Part shown: positions 8,650 through 17,153 of the stretch, one piece after another | Layout: the number at the start of each line of letters is the position of its first letter | How positions within the stretch are numbered: position 1 is the first letter of the stretch | Assembly (NCBI GenBank): GCA_965220955.1 | Contig: CBDCRK010000003.1 | Span: 1-64,000 of the forward strand | Length of the DNA stretch: 64,000 nucleotides | Direction of reading: 5' to 3' | Origin: CBDCRK01 sp965220955 | GTDB lineage: Bacteria > Desulfobacterota > Binatia > Bin18 > CBDCRK01 | Notes under the pieces: model-generated | Database searches by the model: none | Seen by the model: the letters and a program-made list of their open reading frames with translations, nothing else | What the model was told of the DNA's origin: nothing | Made by a program: the position numbers and the translations under genes

Positions 8650-10515
8650 ATGGGTAAGATCTCCGAACTTGAACCGCAAAAGCAGTGGTTTGCTGCTCAG
8701 GATTTGCGCGGGGTAGGCGGCCTCCCCGATGCTGTGCAGGCTCTAAAAAGGAAAGCCACCCGCGAGGACTGGCCCTCGCGGCCCCGCTCCGGTCGCGGCG
8801 GTGGGCGGGAGTACCCTCTCAGCGCCCTACCCCCGGCTGCCCAAGCCGCGCTGCTGCTGCGCCAGCAGCGTCAGCAGCAGTCCCCTTCACCAGAGGGAAA
8901 GAATAAGCCCCTCTCCCTATCCCTCTCCCCCCAGGGGAGAGGGGACAAGGAAGGGGGAGAGGGGGCAAGTCCCTTAGATCGCGAAGAGTTATGGGAAGCC
9001 TACGGGAGAAAGACCAACTCCCAGAGGGCCGTGGCGGACAAACGGCTGGCGGCACTCGACACCGTTGTTGCCCTGGTTGCCAGCGGCGTGGGGAAATCCA
9101 GGGCCATCGAGCAGGTAGCGGAAGAGACCGGGATCAACCGGGCTACCTTATATAGGTGGTATGAGAGAGTGCGCGCTCACCACCGCACGGAGTGGGCGGC
9201 GCTCCTGCTGCCCCGGCACACCGGCAATCGCACAAGTGCCGAGTGCAGCCCTGAGGCCTGGGATTATTTCAAGGCCGATTATCTCTCTTTGGAGCAACCG
9301 GCGTCCACCGCCTGCTACTCACGTCTAAAGGCCCTAGCGGCAGAGAGAGGGTGGACAACTCCTAGCCTTGCGACTCTTCAGCGCCGGATCCGGAGTGAGA
9401 TTGCCCCTCAGACAAGAGTGCTGCTGAGGCAAGGGGAGCATGCCCTTATGCGCCTGTATCCCTCCTTGGAGCGTAGCGTGGGCGAGCTGCACGCTCTGGA
9501 GTGGATCAACGGCGACGGCTACCGCCACAACGTCTTTGTCCGTTGGCCAGACGGTACGATTGCCCGCCCGGTGACCTGGCTGTGGCAAGATATCTACAGC
9601 CGCAAGATTCTGGCTTGGCGCACGGACCACACGGAAAACTCCGACCTCATCCGCCTGGCGCTGGCCGACCTGCTAGAGCACTGGGGAGTCCCCGAGCATG
9701 CGACATTGGATAATACCCGGGCGGCGGCCAATAAATGGCTATCGGGCGGTACGCCTACCCGCTACCGCTTTAAAGTGCGCCCCGAAGATCCCCTGGGCAT
9801 CCTGCCCCGGCTGGGCATCCAGGTGCACTGGACCAGTGTCCAGGCCGGGAAGGGCTGGGGCCAGGCCAAGCCCATAGAGAGGGCCTTTGGCGTGGGCGGA
9901 CTCTCGGAATATATCGATAAAGACCCCGCCTTTCGGGGGGCCTGGACCGGACCTGATCCAACGGCCAAGCCGGAGAATTACAATAGTCGGGCCGTGGACC
10001 TACAGACCTTTGAGGCGGTCTTAGCCGACCGCTTAGCCGTCTGGAACTCCCAGCCCGGGCGGCGCACCGAGATCTGTCAGGGCCGCCTCTCATTCGATGA
10101 GGCTTTCTCCGCCTCCTACTCCCGCTCCACTATCCGCAAAGCCTCCTCTGCCCAGCGCCGCCTGCTGCTACTGGCGGCCGAGTCGGTCCGGGTGGACAAC
10201 ACCGGCGCCGTAGCTTTGGATTTTGGGGTGGGCCAAGTAGGGAGAGGTGGCCGCAACCGCTATGCGGATGAGGCTTTGCTCGCTTACAGTGACAGTGGCC
10301 AAGAGGCGGATGGCATTCTTGGAGTTATAACCTGGCGGCAAGGTGTGCTCAGGGCGGGAGAAGGCCGTGGCGCCACCGCCAAAGACAAAGCCTTTACCAA
10401 GTTCTTGGGCCTTCTCGTCTGTCTCGGCAACAAACACGCCGATCAGGTAGCCGAAGTTTTCGGGACCAGCCTGATACCCATGATCGGCCGCAATATCAGC
10501 ATAGAAATCCCATAA
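8650..10515 (+). CDS. Mu-like transposase, C-terminally truncated
   Basis: DDE transposase of Mu phage type. The N-terminal DNA-binding region matches the family (WFAAQDLRGVGGLPD, GRGGGREYPLSALP). The catalytic core follows with WINGDGY (first Asp), ATLDNTRAAANK (second Asp) and PIERAFG (Glu). The genuine homology ends near residue 550 (RYADEALLAYSD). From about 10300 to the stop at 10515 the frame simply reads through the antisense of the disrupted LLM gene, so the C-terminal beta-barrel and MuB-interaction region are missing. A palindromic repeat is inserted in frame near residue 90 (PLSLSLSPQGRGD). It is expected to be inactive. Confidence 0.85.
   Translation: MGKISELEPQKQWFAAQDLRGVGGLPDAVQALKRKATREDWPSRPRSGRGGGREYPLSALPPAAQAALLLRQQRQQQSPSPEGKNKPLSLSLSPQGRGDKEGGEGASPLDREELWEAYGRKTNSQRAVADKRLAALDTVVALVASGVGKSRAIEQVAEETGINRATLYRWYERVRAHHRTEWAALLLPRHTGNRTSAECSPEAWDYFKADYLSLEQPASTACYSRLKALAAERGWTTPSLATLQRRIRSEIAPQTRVLLRQGEHALMRLYPSLERSVGELHALEWINGDGYRHNVFVRWPDGTIARPVTWLWQDIYSRKILAWRTDHTENSDLIRLALADLLEHWGVPEHATLDNTRAAANKWLSGGTPTRYRFKVRPEDPLGILPRLGIQVHWTSVQAGKGWGQAKPIERAFGVGGLSEYIDKDPAFRGAWTGPDPTAKPENYNSRAVDLQTFEAVLADRLAVWNSQPGRRTEICQGRLSFDEAFSASYSRSTIRKASSAQRRLLLLAAESVRVDNTGAVALDFGVGQVGRGGRNRYADEALLAYSDSGQEADGILGVITWRQGVLRAGEGRGATAKDKAFTKFLGLLVCLGNKHADQVAEVFGTSLIPMIGRNISIEIP
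8911..8968 (+). repeat. Palindromic CT/GA-rich repeat inserted in the transposase gene
   Basis: The block contains a perfect hairpin, CCCTCTCCCC at 8921-8930 pairing with GGGGAGAGGG at 8934-8943 over a CCA loop, followed by a second GA-rich arm. It encodes PLSLSLSPQGRGDKEGG in frame, a peptide pattern known to arise when this dispersed palindrome is inserted in genes. A shorter relative is at 52541-52576. Confidence 0.75.
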
Positions 10516-11182
10516 ATCGCACGTCGGGCTGAGTGCAGTGACCAGCCCAAGATAGGGATAGCCATGTTCAGCACACCAGCGGACGGTTTCCGGACTCAGG
10601 ACACCGGGAATCCACATCTGGGGATGCGGTTTTTGATATGGCAGTGCCCACGGGTTGACATGACGATAGTGGAAATGCTTGCCTTCATAGCGCCACGGTC
10701 CCGGTTTGGTCCAGGCTTTAATCGTGGGCCTCGTTGAAGTACTCGCGATTATAGGCTGGGTTGGCGTTGTTGAAAAACTGCTCGCTCCCAGCGCCACGCA
10801 CCCACCCCGCAACCAGCCGGCCGCGGGAGATGAGGTCAATCTCCGCCAGCTCCTCTGCCATGCGCAACGGGTGCTTAAGCACCGGTAGCGGGTTGCCGAT
10901 CAGAACGATCTTGGCCTTGTTGGTGATCCGGGCGAGGATCGACGCCTCGACGTTCATGACGCTGCCCATGCAGAAGGGATTACCGTGATGTTCATTCAGC
11001 ATGAGCGCATCAAAGCCCAACTCCTCGGCATAGCAATATTCGTCAAGAAAATAGTTGTAGTCGTCAGCGGCCTTCTCGTGGTCAAAATACGAGTTTGATA
11101 CCGCAAAGAACCCTTCGTTGCGCAGTACCTCGTCCTCGGGAACCCAACGGTACGGCCGTTCGGTAAAATATCCAACAATCAT
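10300..11182 (-). pseudogene. LLM-class flavin oxidoreductase, N-terminal part (split and frameshifted gene)
   Basis: N-terminal and central parts of the LLM oxidoreductase whose C-terminus lies at 7115-7575. The start ATG at 11182 (MIVGYFTERPYRW) follows an AAGGAG site. It has LNEHHGNP, KIVLIGNPLP and DLISRGRLVAGWVRG, as expected of bacterial luciferase-like monooxygenases. A 1-nt loss near 10725 breaks the frame after YFNEAHD; the next frame resumes IKAWTKPGPWRYEGKHF and continues to PPGYNSKNAIRLLA, where the Mu-like element begins. Two independent lesions make this a pseudogene unless the indel is an assembly error. Confidence 0.8.
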
Positions 11183-11348
11183 ACAGTTGCTCCTTTTTGT
11201 CCAGGAATGGAAAAACACTCCTTTGTTGATAGCAGACCTGTGCCTCAATGGGGAGACCCATGTCGAAGGGCTTATACGGTTTCTTGACAATGACTGTACA
11301 GGGCTCGGCCACCAAAAGTGAGGATATAGGCAAGTCCCGGAGCCCGCG

Positions 11349-12152
11349 TTAGGATTCCGGCAGACGCTCGAGAATCCCGTCCTCGATCCACCGCATCAGC
11401 AGGCCACCGACCTCATGTGTCACTGTCTCTGCCGGTAGGACTGGCTCCAGGGCAGCACAGATCTCAGAAAATGTTTTTCCCGCAAGCACACAATCGAGCC
11501 CCAGACGCTCCGCAGAGTTCATGCTAGCCTGATAGATAATGAAACCATCACGCCACACGCGCATAACCGTCTCGGCTGGACGCACGAGCTCGTACGGCGG
11601 TGTCTCCTCCTGCGCAGCCCAAATCTGGTGAACAGGCCAGGGGCTACGCAGCATCTGACATGCTGGGATTAGGCGGAACCTGAGGGCTGGCCACTCCTCG
11701 GGCAGAATCGCCTGTAGATCCACCATTTGTAGTGGCTCGGCGTCAGGAGCATCGAATACTTCCAGGCGCGCCCACTCCAGCCGCGCTAGATCAGCCAGAA
11801 ACGGTAACTCCTCCACCTTAGCTTCTATGTCAAGGAATTCAGCAAAATGGCGACCAATATATCGCACAGAAGGATGGGTTGAGGGATATCGAGCCAGGTA
11901 CTGATAAGCTAGCTTGTGGAAATACTCATCCCCCACAAGGGTGGTAACTCGCGGAAAATCCTTCTGTAGAACGTCGAGGAGGCGGGCACGATACATGCAG
12001 GCATAGATATCGAGCCGTTCTTCAGGCTCGATCTGGCCCAGTCCCTGTATAACCTGCACCAGAGCAAGGTCGAAGCTCCTATGTCCACCCCCTTCAAGCC
12101 CAGAAGTAATCGAGGCAAAGAACCGCGACTGCAGATCACGCAGATTCAGCAT
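11349..12152 (-). CDS. bufC: DUF2063 family protein, bufferin-type MNIO partner (BufC-like)
   Basis: Putative DNA-binding/HvfC-type DUF2063 protein that partners DUF692 (MNIO) enzymes in RiPP operons, where it is thought to present the precursor peptide to the oxidase. The N-terminal helical domain (LRDLQSRFFASI..., RLDIYACMYRARLLDVLQKDFP) and the KLAYQYLARYPSTHPSVRYIG motif are characteristic of the family. Its start (MLNLRDLQ, 12152) overlaps the end of the MNIO gene by 17 bp, indicating translational coupling. Its C-terminal region (about residues 170-265) resembles the winged-helix-like second domain seen in such partners. It is the last gene of a three-gene bufferin-like operon. Confidence 0.85.
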   Translation of the reverse strand: MLNLRDLQSRFFASITSGLEGGGHRSFDLALVQVIQGLGQIEPEERLDIYACMYRARLLDVLQKDFPRVTTLVGDEYFHKLAYQYLARYPSTHPSVRYIGRHFAEFLDIEAKVEELPFLADLARLEWARLEVFDAPDAEPLQMVDLQAILPEEWPALRFRLIPACQMLRSPWPVHQIWAAQEETPPYELVRPAETVMRVWRDGFIIYQASMNSAERLGLDCVLAGKTFSEICAALEPVLPAETVTHEVGGLLMRWIEDGILERLPES

Positions 12153-12986
12153 AAATACCACCCATCACTTCAGACTCGATTATGCGAGCACGCTCGGCTT
12201 CGGCGCAAAGTACGTCAAACTCAGGAATCTGATCATCCCACTCAATCAGCGTCGATACACGGCCGTAGCGGCGGAGCGCCAACCGATACAGGTCCCACAC
12301 GGGATTGATGACGGGTCCGTCGTGCGTATCAAGAAGATAGGCTCCCTTGTTGCTGTGTCCGGCAAGATGAATCTGGCCAATACGCTCCTTGGGCATGGCT
12401 GCCAGGTAGACTTCGGGGATAAAACCATGGTTAGTGGCGCTGACATAGATATTGTTAACGTCAAGCAGAATACCGCAGTCTGCTTGCTCCGCAATTTCTG
12501 CCAGGAATTCCCATTCAGGCATGGCCGAATGGGAGAAAGTGAGGTAGCTTGATACGTTCTCAATCAGGATCTGTCGACCGAGCCGGTCCTGCACAAGCTG
12601 TACCCGCTCGACAACCTGTGTGAGCGCCTCTTCGGTGTATGGCAGCGGGAGCAAATCATGAGCATAATGCCCACCAATGCTGCCCCAGCAGAGGTGATCT
12701 GATACCCAGGCAGGTTCAAAGCGGTGCACTAGCATTTGTAGGTCATGGAGATAAGCATTGTTAAGCGGATCGGTCGAACCCAGAGAGAGGGATACTCCAT
12801 GGAGGACCAACGGAGCCTGCGCCCGTGCTCGTTCAAGCACTGCCAGTGGGCGTCCCCCACGGATCATAAAGTTCTCCGAGATCACCTCGAACCAGTCTAC
12901 CTGCGCTACGCCTTCCCAGACCCTAGGATAGTGCTTGGGGCGCAGTCCTATGCCATGACCAAGGTAGGGCATTATACACGCCATCT
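12136..12986 (-). CDS. bufB: DUF692 multinuclear non-heme iron oxidase (MNIO, BufB-like)
   Basis: Cytoplasmic TIM-barrel enzyme that oxidatively modifies Cys residues of a RiPP precursor. Family signs: GIGLRPKHYP at the N-terminus, WFEVISENFM, LHGVSLSLGS, WVSDHLCWG, LIENVSSYL, ILLDVNNIYVSA, IHLAGHS and LIEWDD, which together carry the conserved metal-binding His, Glu and Asp residues. The start at 12986 is chosen because GAGAGGACGAG lies just upstream; an upstream in-frame start would run through the hairpin after the precursor gene. Partner DUF2063 gene downstream and cysteine-rich precursor upstream make a bufferin-type metallophore pathway the best assignment. Confidence 0.9.
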
Positions 12987-13012
12987 CGTCCTCTCTCTGT
13001 GGTAAAAGGAAT

Positions 13013-13038
13013 AGGGGCACGGGAATATCCCGGCCCCT
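13013..13038 (-). terminator. Intergenic hairpin between precursor and MNIO genes
   Basis: AGGGG at 13013-13017 pairs with CCCCT at 13034-13038, and CGGGA with TCCCG inside, around an ATA loop. On the transcribed strand it lies between the precursor stop and the MNIO start and is followed by a short, interrupted U-rich stretch. It probably acts as a leaky terminator or mRNA end-stabiliser so that precursor mRNA exceeds enzyme mRNA, a common arrangement in RiPP operons. Confidence 0.55.
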
Positions 13039-13054
13039 CAATCGCTCTTATGAG

Positions 13055-13324
13055 TTAGTTTTTGGCCTCGACGACCTTGCCGCCCTTTTCCGTGCACTCA
13101 TCGGCGCTGCTAGCTTCTACCCAGCCTTGACCCTTACACTCATTTTGCGCTTTGCAAGCATTCGCCGCACCAGCACAACTGCCGTGACCCTTACATTCGT
13201 TAACGCCAGCACATTGCACAGGTTCGGACCCAGTCTTGCTCTGGGCCTGAGCTACGACACTGCCGCTCAGCACCAGACTTGCCACTGCACTCGCAATCAT
13301 GATCCCTTTTCCCAATGCGTTCAT
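13055..13324 (-). CDS. bufA2: Bufferin-type precursor peptide (BufA2-like), Cys-rich, exported
   Basis: An 89-residue protein with a clear Sec signal peptide (about residues 1-28, ending VVAQAQ). The mature part has six cysteines in a repeated pattern: CAGVNECKGHGSC, NACKAQNECKGQGW, then DECTEKGG. The CKGQGW/CKGHG repeats are diagnostic of the periplasmic bufferin-like family encoded with DUF692/DUF2063 pairs, which buffer copper or other metals after MNIO-dependent Cys modification. AGGAGGAG precedes the ATG. It is the first gene of the operon. Which cysteines are modified and which metal is bound cannot be read from sequence. Confidence 0.88.
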   Translation of the reverse strand: MNALGKGIMIASAVASLVLSGSVVAQAQSKTGSEPVQCAGVNECKGHGSCAGAANACKAQNECKGQGWVEASSADECTEKGGKVVEAKN

Positions 13325-13444
13325 TGCGACTCCTCCTCTCTGAGGTTATAGTTAATAGTATGCCAACCGCGCCAGACGGCGCTGTGCTCTCCTACAACCA
13401 CCACTCCTTATTTTTCGTTGCTTTCTAACCTCCTTTCGTTTCGA

Positions 13445-14143
13445 TTATGGGTCACTTGTTTCTGCCGCCACCCCGTCCGGGCTGGTGGCAAAGAGATTAA
13501 CATCGATCGTACCTTCGGTGGCCACCACATCGGCGAGTTGCTGCACTCGTGCTAACCAGCCAGCAGTGTTCTTAGGGCTTACCCCATACTGCTCACGGTT
13601 AAAGCCCTCGATGCGCGCCCGGATGCGCAACGTCCGCTCCTTACCATAAGTGCCGGGCGGTAGGTAAATCACAGTACCTGAAATACGCTCTGGACCGCCA
13701 TTCTCTTTCTTGCGACCGCAAATGGTAAAGGTCCCCTCAGAAGTAAAGGCAATGGGCTTCTTCGCCTCAATGGGGGGCAGCAGGTTGACAAGAGGCACCT
13801 CCAGATCAAATGTGCATTGCCCCGGGTCACCCTTCTTATTAGTCGCCCATTGCTGGAAATGTTCCGTCTTCGTTTCATCATTATCAACGCGGATCGAGGT
13901 CAAAGGAACTGAGCACTTGACACTTCCCTCAAATTTTTCCTCGTCCGCTGTCGCTGTGCAGCCAACGGCAGAGCTGACTGCCGTAATCCGTTCTCCGATC
14001 ACAGCATCAAAGACGGCGGTAAAGGTATTATTCCCCACCTGGGGTTTGACCGTAAAGGTAGAGACTTCCGCTCGCCCCGGCTGAGCAACGACTGCGGTAG
14101 CGAAGGTAAGTGTTATACAAATCATATATTTCATCACATCCAT
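13445..14143 (-). CDS. YceI-like secreted protein with four cysteines
   Basis: A 232-residue protein with an N-terminal signal peptide (MKYMICITLTFATAVVAQPGRA) preceded by a good AGGAGGAAGG site. The mature region begins STFTVKPQVGNNTFTAVFDA and has GERITAVSSAVG and SVPLTSIRVD, a pattern like the YceI lipocalin-like barrel, although longer and with inserted loops. Cys residues occur in SAVGC, VKCSV, QCTFD and TICGR. It lies 120 bp upstream of the bufferin precursor on the same strand and may share regulation. The YceI assignment is tentative. Confidence 0.6.
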   Translation of the reverse strand: MDVMKYMICITLTFATAVVAQPGRAEVSTFTVKPQVGNNTFTAVFDAVIGERITAVSSAVGCTATADEEKFEGSVKCSVPLTSIRVDNDETKTEHFQQWATNKKGDPGQCTFDLEVPLVNLLPPIEAKKPIAFTSEGTFTICGRKKENGGPERISGTVIYLPPGTYGKERTLRIRARIEGFNREQYGVSPKNTAGWLARVQQLADVVATEGTIDVNLFATSPDGVAAETSDP

Positions 14144-14261
14144 GCCTTCCTCCTCTTACAACGGGTTATTATCCTTCACTCTGCTACTACCGAGTTTTCC
14201 CTATATAAATGCCACCATAAAGGAAAAAGTTTCAAGAGCAGTATAGATCTATTCCCAGGTC

Positions 14262-14298
14262 AGAAGAAAAAAGAGGGGGTGGAGGAGATGCACCCCCC
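14262..14298 (-). terminator. Rho-independent terminator (minus strand)
   Basis: GGGGGTG at 14275-14281 pairs with CACCCCC at 14291-14297; on the minus strand the stem is followed by CTTTTTTCTTCT. It would end a leftward transcript coming from beyond 14300, where only a degraded reading frame is now visible. Confidence 0.75.
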
Positions 14299-14336
14299 TC
14301 AGAGGGCTCAGGCAGGGAAAGGGAGGGCAAACCTAC

Positions 14337-14530
14337 CTAAGCCAAGACTGGCAAGCGACATGATTCCGTATAGGAAGCAGCGCCTGCCAGAGTTAATGTG
14401 TAGTAGTTCTCTACCCCGATGACGGTGACTCCGAAGATATCCAGGGTCCGAGAGTTTGAGAACAGGCCGCTTATCTCTACCTCCTTAGACATATTCTCTT
14501 CAGCAGTGATCCTTATCAGGGCTATGCCCG
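14337..14530 (-). other. Open frame upstream of the terminator, possible decayed gene
   Basis: The minus strand is open from about 14624 down to the TAG at 14337-14339. The part beginning MSKEVEISGLFSNSRTLDIF reads like protein and ends 40 bp before a good terminator. The distal part overlaps the DUF3179 remnant on the other strand. I recognise no family. It may be the tail of a deleted gene. Confidence 0.25.
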
Positions 14531-14546
14531 TAGCTCTACAATAAGG

Positions 14547-14828
14547 TTTCCCGTCAAGCGCAACCCACGTCTTTCGGTCAAGGAAAAGGTAATCGGAGTA
14601 AAGGTTGGCGACTCAAGCAAGGCGTATCCTCTGTCTGTTTTACGGCGGCTTGGTCAGCCACTGAAAGATACTTTAGGCGGCAAACCCCTCACTATTACCT
14701 ACCAGTCTGAGGGACATGCCACGGCAGTCGAGACGGTCACAGGCAAGCCCCTTGCCACAGTAACAGCCTATTGGTTTGCTTGGGCAACCTTTCACCCGCA
14801 AACTGAGGTGTACGGGCTGCCAAAGTGA
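14547..14828 (+). pseudogene. DUF3179-family C-terminal remnant
   Basis: Ninety-three codons read like the C-terminal half of a DUF3179 domain protein: RLSVKEKVIGVKVGDSSKAY, YPLSVLRR, DTLGGKPLTITY and WFAWATFHPQTEVY. The usual first half of the domain and any signal peptide are absent, since the frame upstream is closed. The 157 bp between this fragment and the next gene show nothing recognisable. Confidence 0.55.
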
Positions 14829-14985
14829 TTGCACGATTCGGGAGCGGTACACCTCAGCGGCAAGCAACGCTTGCTGCCCCTCATGCCATCCTTCCTCTTT
14901 GGGGGAACTACAAGTATATTTTATCCGTATGACCAGATTATCGAAGCGTATCAAGGTACACGCACGAGAAGAGTGAGGCCAAACT

Positions 14986-16008
14986 ATGCCATACTACATG
15001 TACGTCACGGTCCAAGGGGAAGACAAAATCGCCCGCTTCACCATGGATGCGAGCACAGGCACGCTCACTCCTCTGGCTGACGTGGCCGTTGTGGGCGGTC
15101 CAGCACCCCTGGCTATTGATCCCAAACGGCAATTCCTCCATGTCGGACGACGAGGGGTGTGTGAAATCTCAAGTTATAGGATCGATCAGCGAAGCGGTGA
15201 TCTCTCCTTGCTTGGAGCAGTGTCACTCGACGCCGAGCCTTGTTACCTTGCCATGGACCGCAAGGGCCAGTTTCTGTTTTCGGCCTATTATCAAGCCGGC
15301 AAGGCGGCAGTACATCCCATTGGTCCTGACGGAGCAGTTGGCAGCCCACCCATTGTATGGCGCGACACGGCACGTGGGGCCCATTGCTTCCAGACCGATC
15401 CGTCCAATCGTTTTGCCTTTGTGCCACACATTGCTGGCAATGGCCCCAATGCGATCTTTCAGTTCATGTTCGATGACCAAACTGGCCAGATCACGCCAAA
15501 CACACCAGCGATGGTGAGCCCAGAGAATGCCGATGGTCCACGTCATTTTTGCTTTCATCCCAGCAAGGACATCCTCTATTTCTCTAATGAGCAAGGCTGC
15601 AGCGTAACAGCGTATTATTTCGATACGGCAGCAGGAACCTTGCACCCTTTCCAGACAGTGTCAACTCTTCCAGAGGATAACAACGGCCAGAACACCTGCG
15701 CACAGATTCAGATCACGCCAAACGGCAGATTTCTCTATGCACCGAACCGTGGGCACAATAGCATTGCTTGCTTTGCCATTGATAAAGCCTCAGGGACGCT
15801 GACCCTGACCGGGCGTGTCCTGACCGAGCCAATACCACGCGCCTTCAGCGTTGATCCCATGGGGCAATTCCTCTTCGCTGCCGGGCTGGAATCGGGTCGG
15901 CTCGCCGCCTACCGGATCGACAGCTCCACAGGCACTTTGACCCATATGGAGACGTATCCTATCGGTTCCCGGCCTATGTGGGTGCTGATTATCCAGCTAC
16001 CAGCCTAA
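14986..16008 (+). CDS. Lactonase family beta-propeller protein (6-phosphogluconolactonase-like)
   Basis: A 340-residue seven-bladed propeller of the YbhE/PF10282 lactonase family. Repeated blade motifs are visible: STGTLTPLADV, DPKRQFLHVG, MDRKGQFLFSAYY, DPSNRFAFVPH, HPSKDILYFSNE, TPNGRFLYAPNRGHNSIACF and DPMGQFLFAAG. There is no signal peptide, so it is probably cytoplasmic. The exact substrate is unknown; many relatives do not hydrolyse 6-phosphogluconolactone. It stands alone between a DUF3179 remnant and an interrupted GNAT gene. Confidence 0.8.
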   Translation: MPYYMYVTVQGEDKIARFTMDASTGTLTPLADVAVVGGPAPLAIDPKRQFLHVGRRGVCEISSYRIDQRSGDLSLLGAVSLDAEPCYLAMDRKGQFLFSAYYQAGKAAVHPIGPDGAVGSPPIVWRDTARGAHCFQTDPSNRFAFVPHIAGNGPNAIFQFMFDDQTGQITPNTPAMVSPENADGPRHFCFHPSKDILYFSNEQGCSVTAYYFDTAAGTLHPFQTVSTLPEDNNGQNTCAQIQITPNGRFLYAPNRGHNSIACFAIDKASGTLTLTGRVLTEPIPRAFSVDPMGQFLFAAGLESGRLAAYRIDSSTGTLTHMETYPIGSRPMWVLIIQLPA

Positions 16009-16102
16009 GGCCGCTGAGACCCGAGGACCAATACCGGATTTATCCCCTTTGATTGCCAACTTGTGGCACTAGCCGGTGTAGCCAGCCCCCAAGAGGCGAG
16101 CC

Positions 16103-16192
16103 ATGAATACTATGATCCGTAACGCAACAGCTGCAGACGCGCACCCGATTGGCGAGCTTGCTAGGGAGTTCCAGGGGTATCTACAAGCCCTA
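16103..16192 (+). pseudogene. GNAT acetyltransferase, 5' part (interrupted by IS630)
   Basis: First 30 codons of a GNAT N-acetyltransferase (MIRNATAADAHPIGELAREF) up to the codon CTA, whose TA is the IS630 target. The 3' part is at 17199-17579. Removing the element and one TA copy restores an uninterrupted frame reading LQALGDRTQFEFTAETY, giving an intact 156-residue enzyme. The insertion therefore looks recent. Confidence 0.85.
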
Positions 16193-16206
16193 GAGCAGAT
16201 TTCCTA

Positions 16207-16848
16207 TCAGTGTACGGGATAGCCGCAGTGCACAAACCAAGCACAGGCATTGGCAGGGGAAATCGTCAGCAAAGCCTGGCATAGGGCTTCTTGCAAGGCC
16301 TCACGAGTTCTGGCCTTGGCTTGGCGTAAGGCCGTTTTGATCTTCGCCCAGCACTTCTCAATGGGATTGAGATCTGGAGAGTATGGAGGGAGGTATTGTA
16401 CTCGGGCCCCTCGTGCCTCGATGGCCTGCTCAATCCCACCCACCTTATGCACCGCCAGGTTATCCATCACCACAATGTCTCCAGGCTCAAGCGTGGGCCC
16501 CAACACCTGTTCGACATAGGCACCAAAGACTTCCGTATCGACTGCTCCCTCAACCATCATCGGCGCCCTGAGCCCTTGCACCCCAAGGGCGGCCAGTAAG
16601 GAAATACTTTGCCCATAGTTGCGGGGCACACTGCCGAGAACTCGCTGTCCTGGAGCCCCACGGCCATACAAGCGAGTTAAGGCTATATTGATCCCCGACT
16701 CATCGATAAACTTCAACCTCTTCACTGCTCCCGTGGCCATTCGTTTCCCAAAGGCCCTGCGTAAACCCTTCACCCGGAGCGTGTCACGCTCGCTGGCATG
16801 AAGCGACTTTTTTTGCGTGGCAATTTCAGCCTCTGTAACTCCACGCAC
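16207..16848 (-). CDS. IS630 transposase, DDE domain (orfB)
   Basis: Catalytic half of the transposase: KRLKFIDESGINIALTRLYG (first Asp), IVVMDNLAVHK (second Asp) and YLPPYSPDLNPIEKCWAKIK (Glu), the usual IS630 DD-E arrangement. It overlaps orfA by 79 bp. Sequence continuity (RKKKSLHASERD) is obtained by a -1 shift on the A7 run at about 16806-16812, so it is probably made as a fusion with orfA rather than from its own start. Confidence 0.9.
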   Translation of the reverse strand: MRGVTEAEIATQKKSLHASERDTLRVKGLRRAFGKRMATGAVKRLKFIDESGINIALTRLYGRGAPGQRVLGSVPRNYGQSISLLAALGVQGLRAPMMVEGAVDTEVFGAYVEQVLGPTLEPGDIVVMDNLAVHKVGGIEQAIEARGARVQYLPPYSPDLNPIEKCWAKIKTALRQAKARTREALQEALCQALLTISPANACAWFVHCGYPVH

Positions 16849-17153
16849 ATCGTCTTCAGGCTCACTCTAACCCCTCCCCTCTGCTCCACCTCCTCGCAGA
16901 GCTCCGCCAGTGTGATATCGGGCTCAGTGCCCACTGCCTCTCGCAACACCTCCTCCTGCCCCTGCAAACTCCTTTGTCCCCCCCCTCCATGGGGCAACGC
17001 TGCACAACTGCCCGTTGTGCGCCAGCGTCGCCATAACTTCTCCACAAACGATAAACTCACCCCATAGCGCTCGGCCATTTCCCCTTGCGAGTCTTGCTGT
17101 GCTTCTAGTGCCCCCACTATTCTCTCTCGTAAGTCTTGCCAATAGGCTTTCAT
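16770..17153 (-). CDS. IS630 transposase, N-terminal HTH part (orfA)
   Basis: The helix-turn-helix half of the IS630 transposase: MKAYWQDLRERIVGAL, SQGEMAERYGVSLSFVEKLW and GQRSLQGQEEVLREAV. The real product continues into orfB by -1 frameshifting on the sequence CGCAAAAAAAGTC; without the shift, translation ends after a short unrelated tail. The overlap and A7 run are what is expected for IS630 members that use programmed frameshifting. Confidence 0.88.
   Translation of the reverse strand: MKAYWQDLRERIVGALEAQQDSQGEMAERYGVSLSFVEKLWRRWRTTGSCAALPHGGGGQRSLQGQEEVLREAVGTEPDITLAELCEEVEQRGGVRVSLKTMCVELQRLKLPRKKSRFMPASVTRSG

Larger units (their letters stand above)
7576..10300 (+). mobile_element. 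Truncated Mu-like transposable element inserted in an LLM oxidoreductase gene
   Basis: The segment separates the two halves of one LLM gene and carries a Mu-type transposase and a small upstream gene. The left end is near TTGCGACAA at 7579, and the same nonamer recurs near 7687, possibly a second transposase-binding site. The first 600 bp are AT-richer and probably hold the end sequences and a promoter. The right part is missing: the transposase loses its C-terminal domain at about 10300 where LLM sequence resumes, and no MuB-like ATPase is present. The element should be unable to move by itself. Confidence 0.75.

Noticed and set aside
10300..10515. C-terminal 70 residues of the transposase frame as a real domain
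   Set aside because: They are the antisense of the LLM gene, which has clear coding homology on the minus strand.
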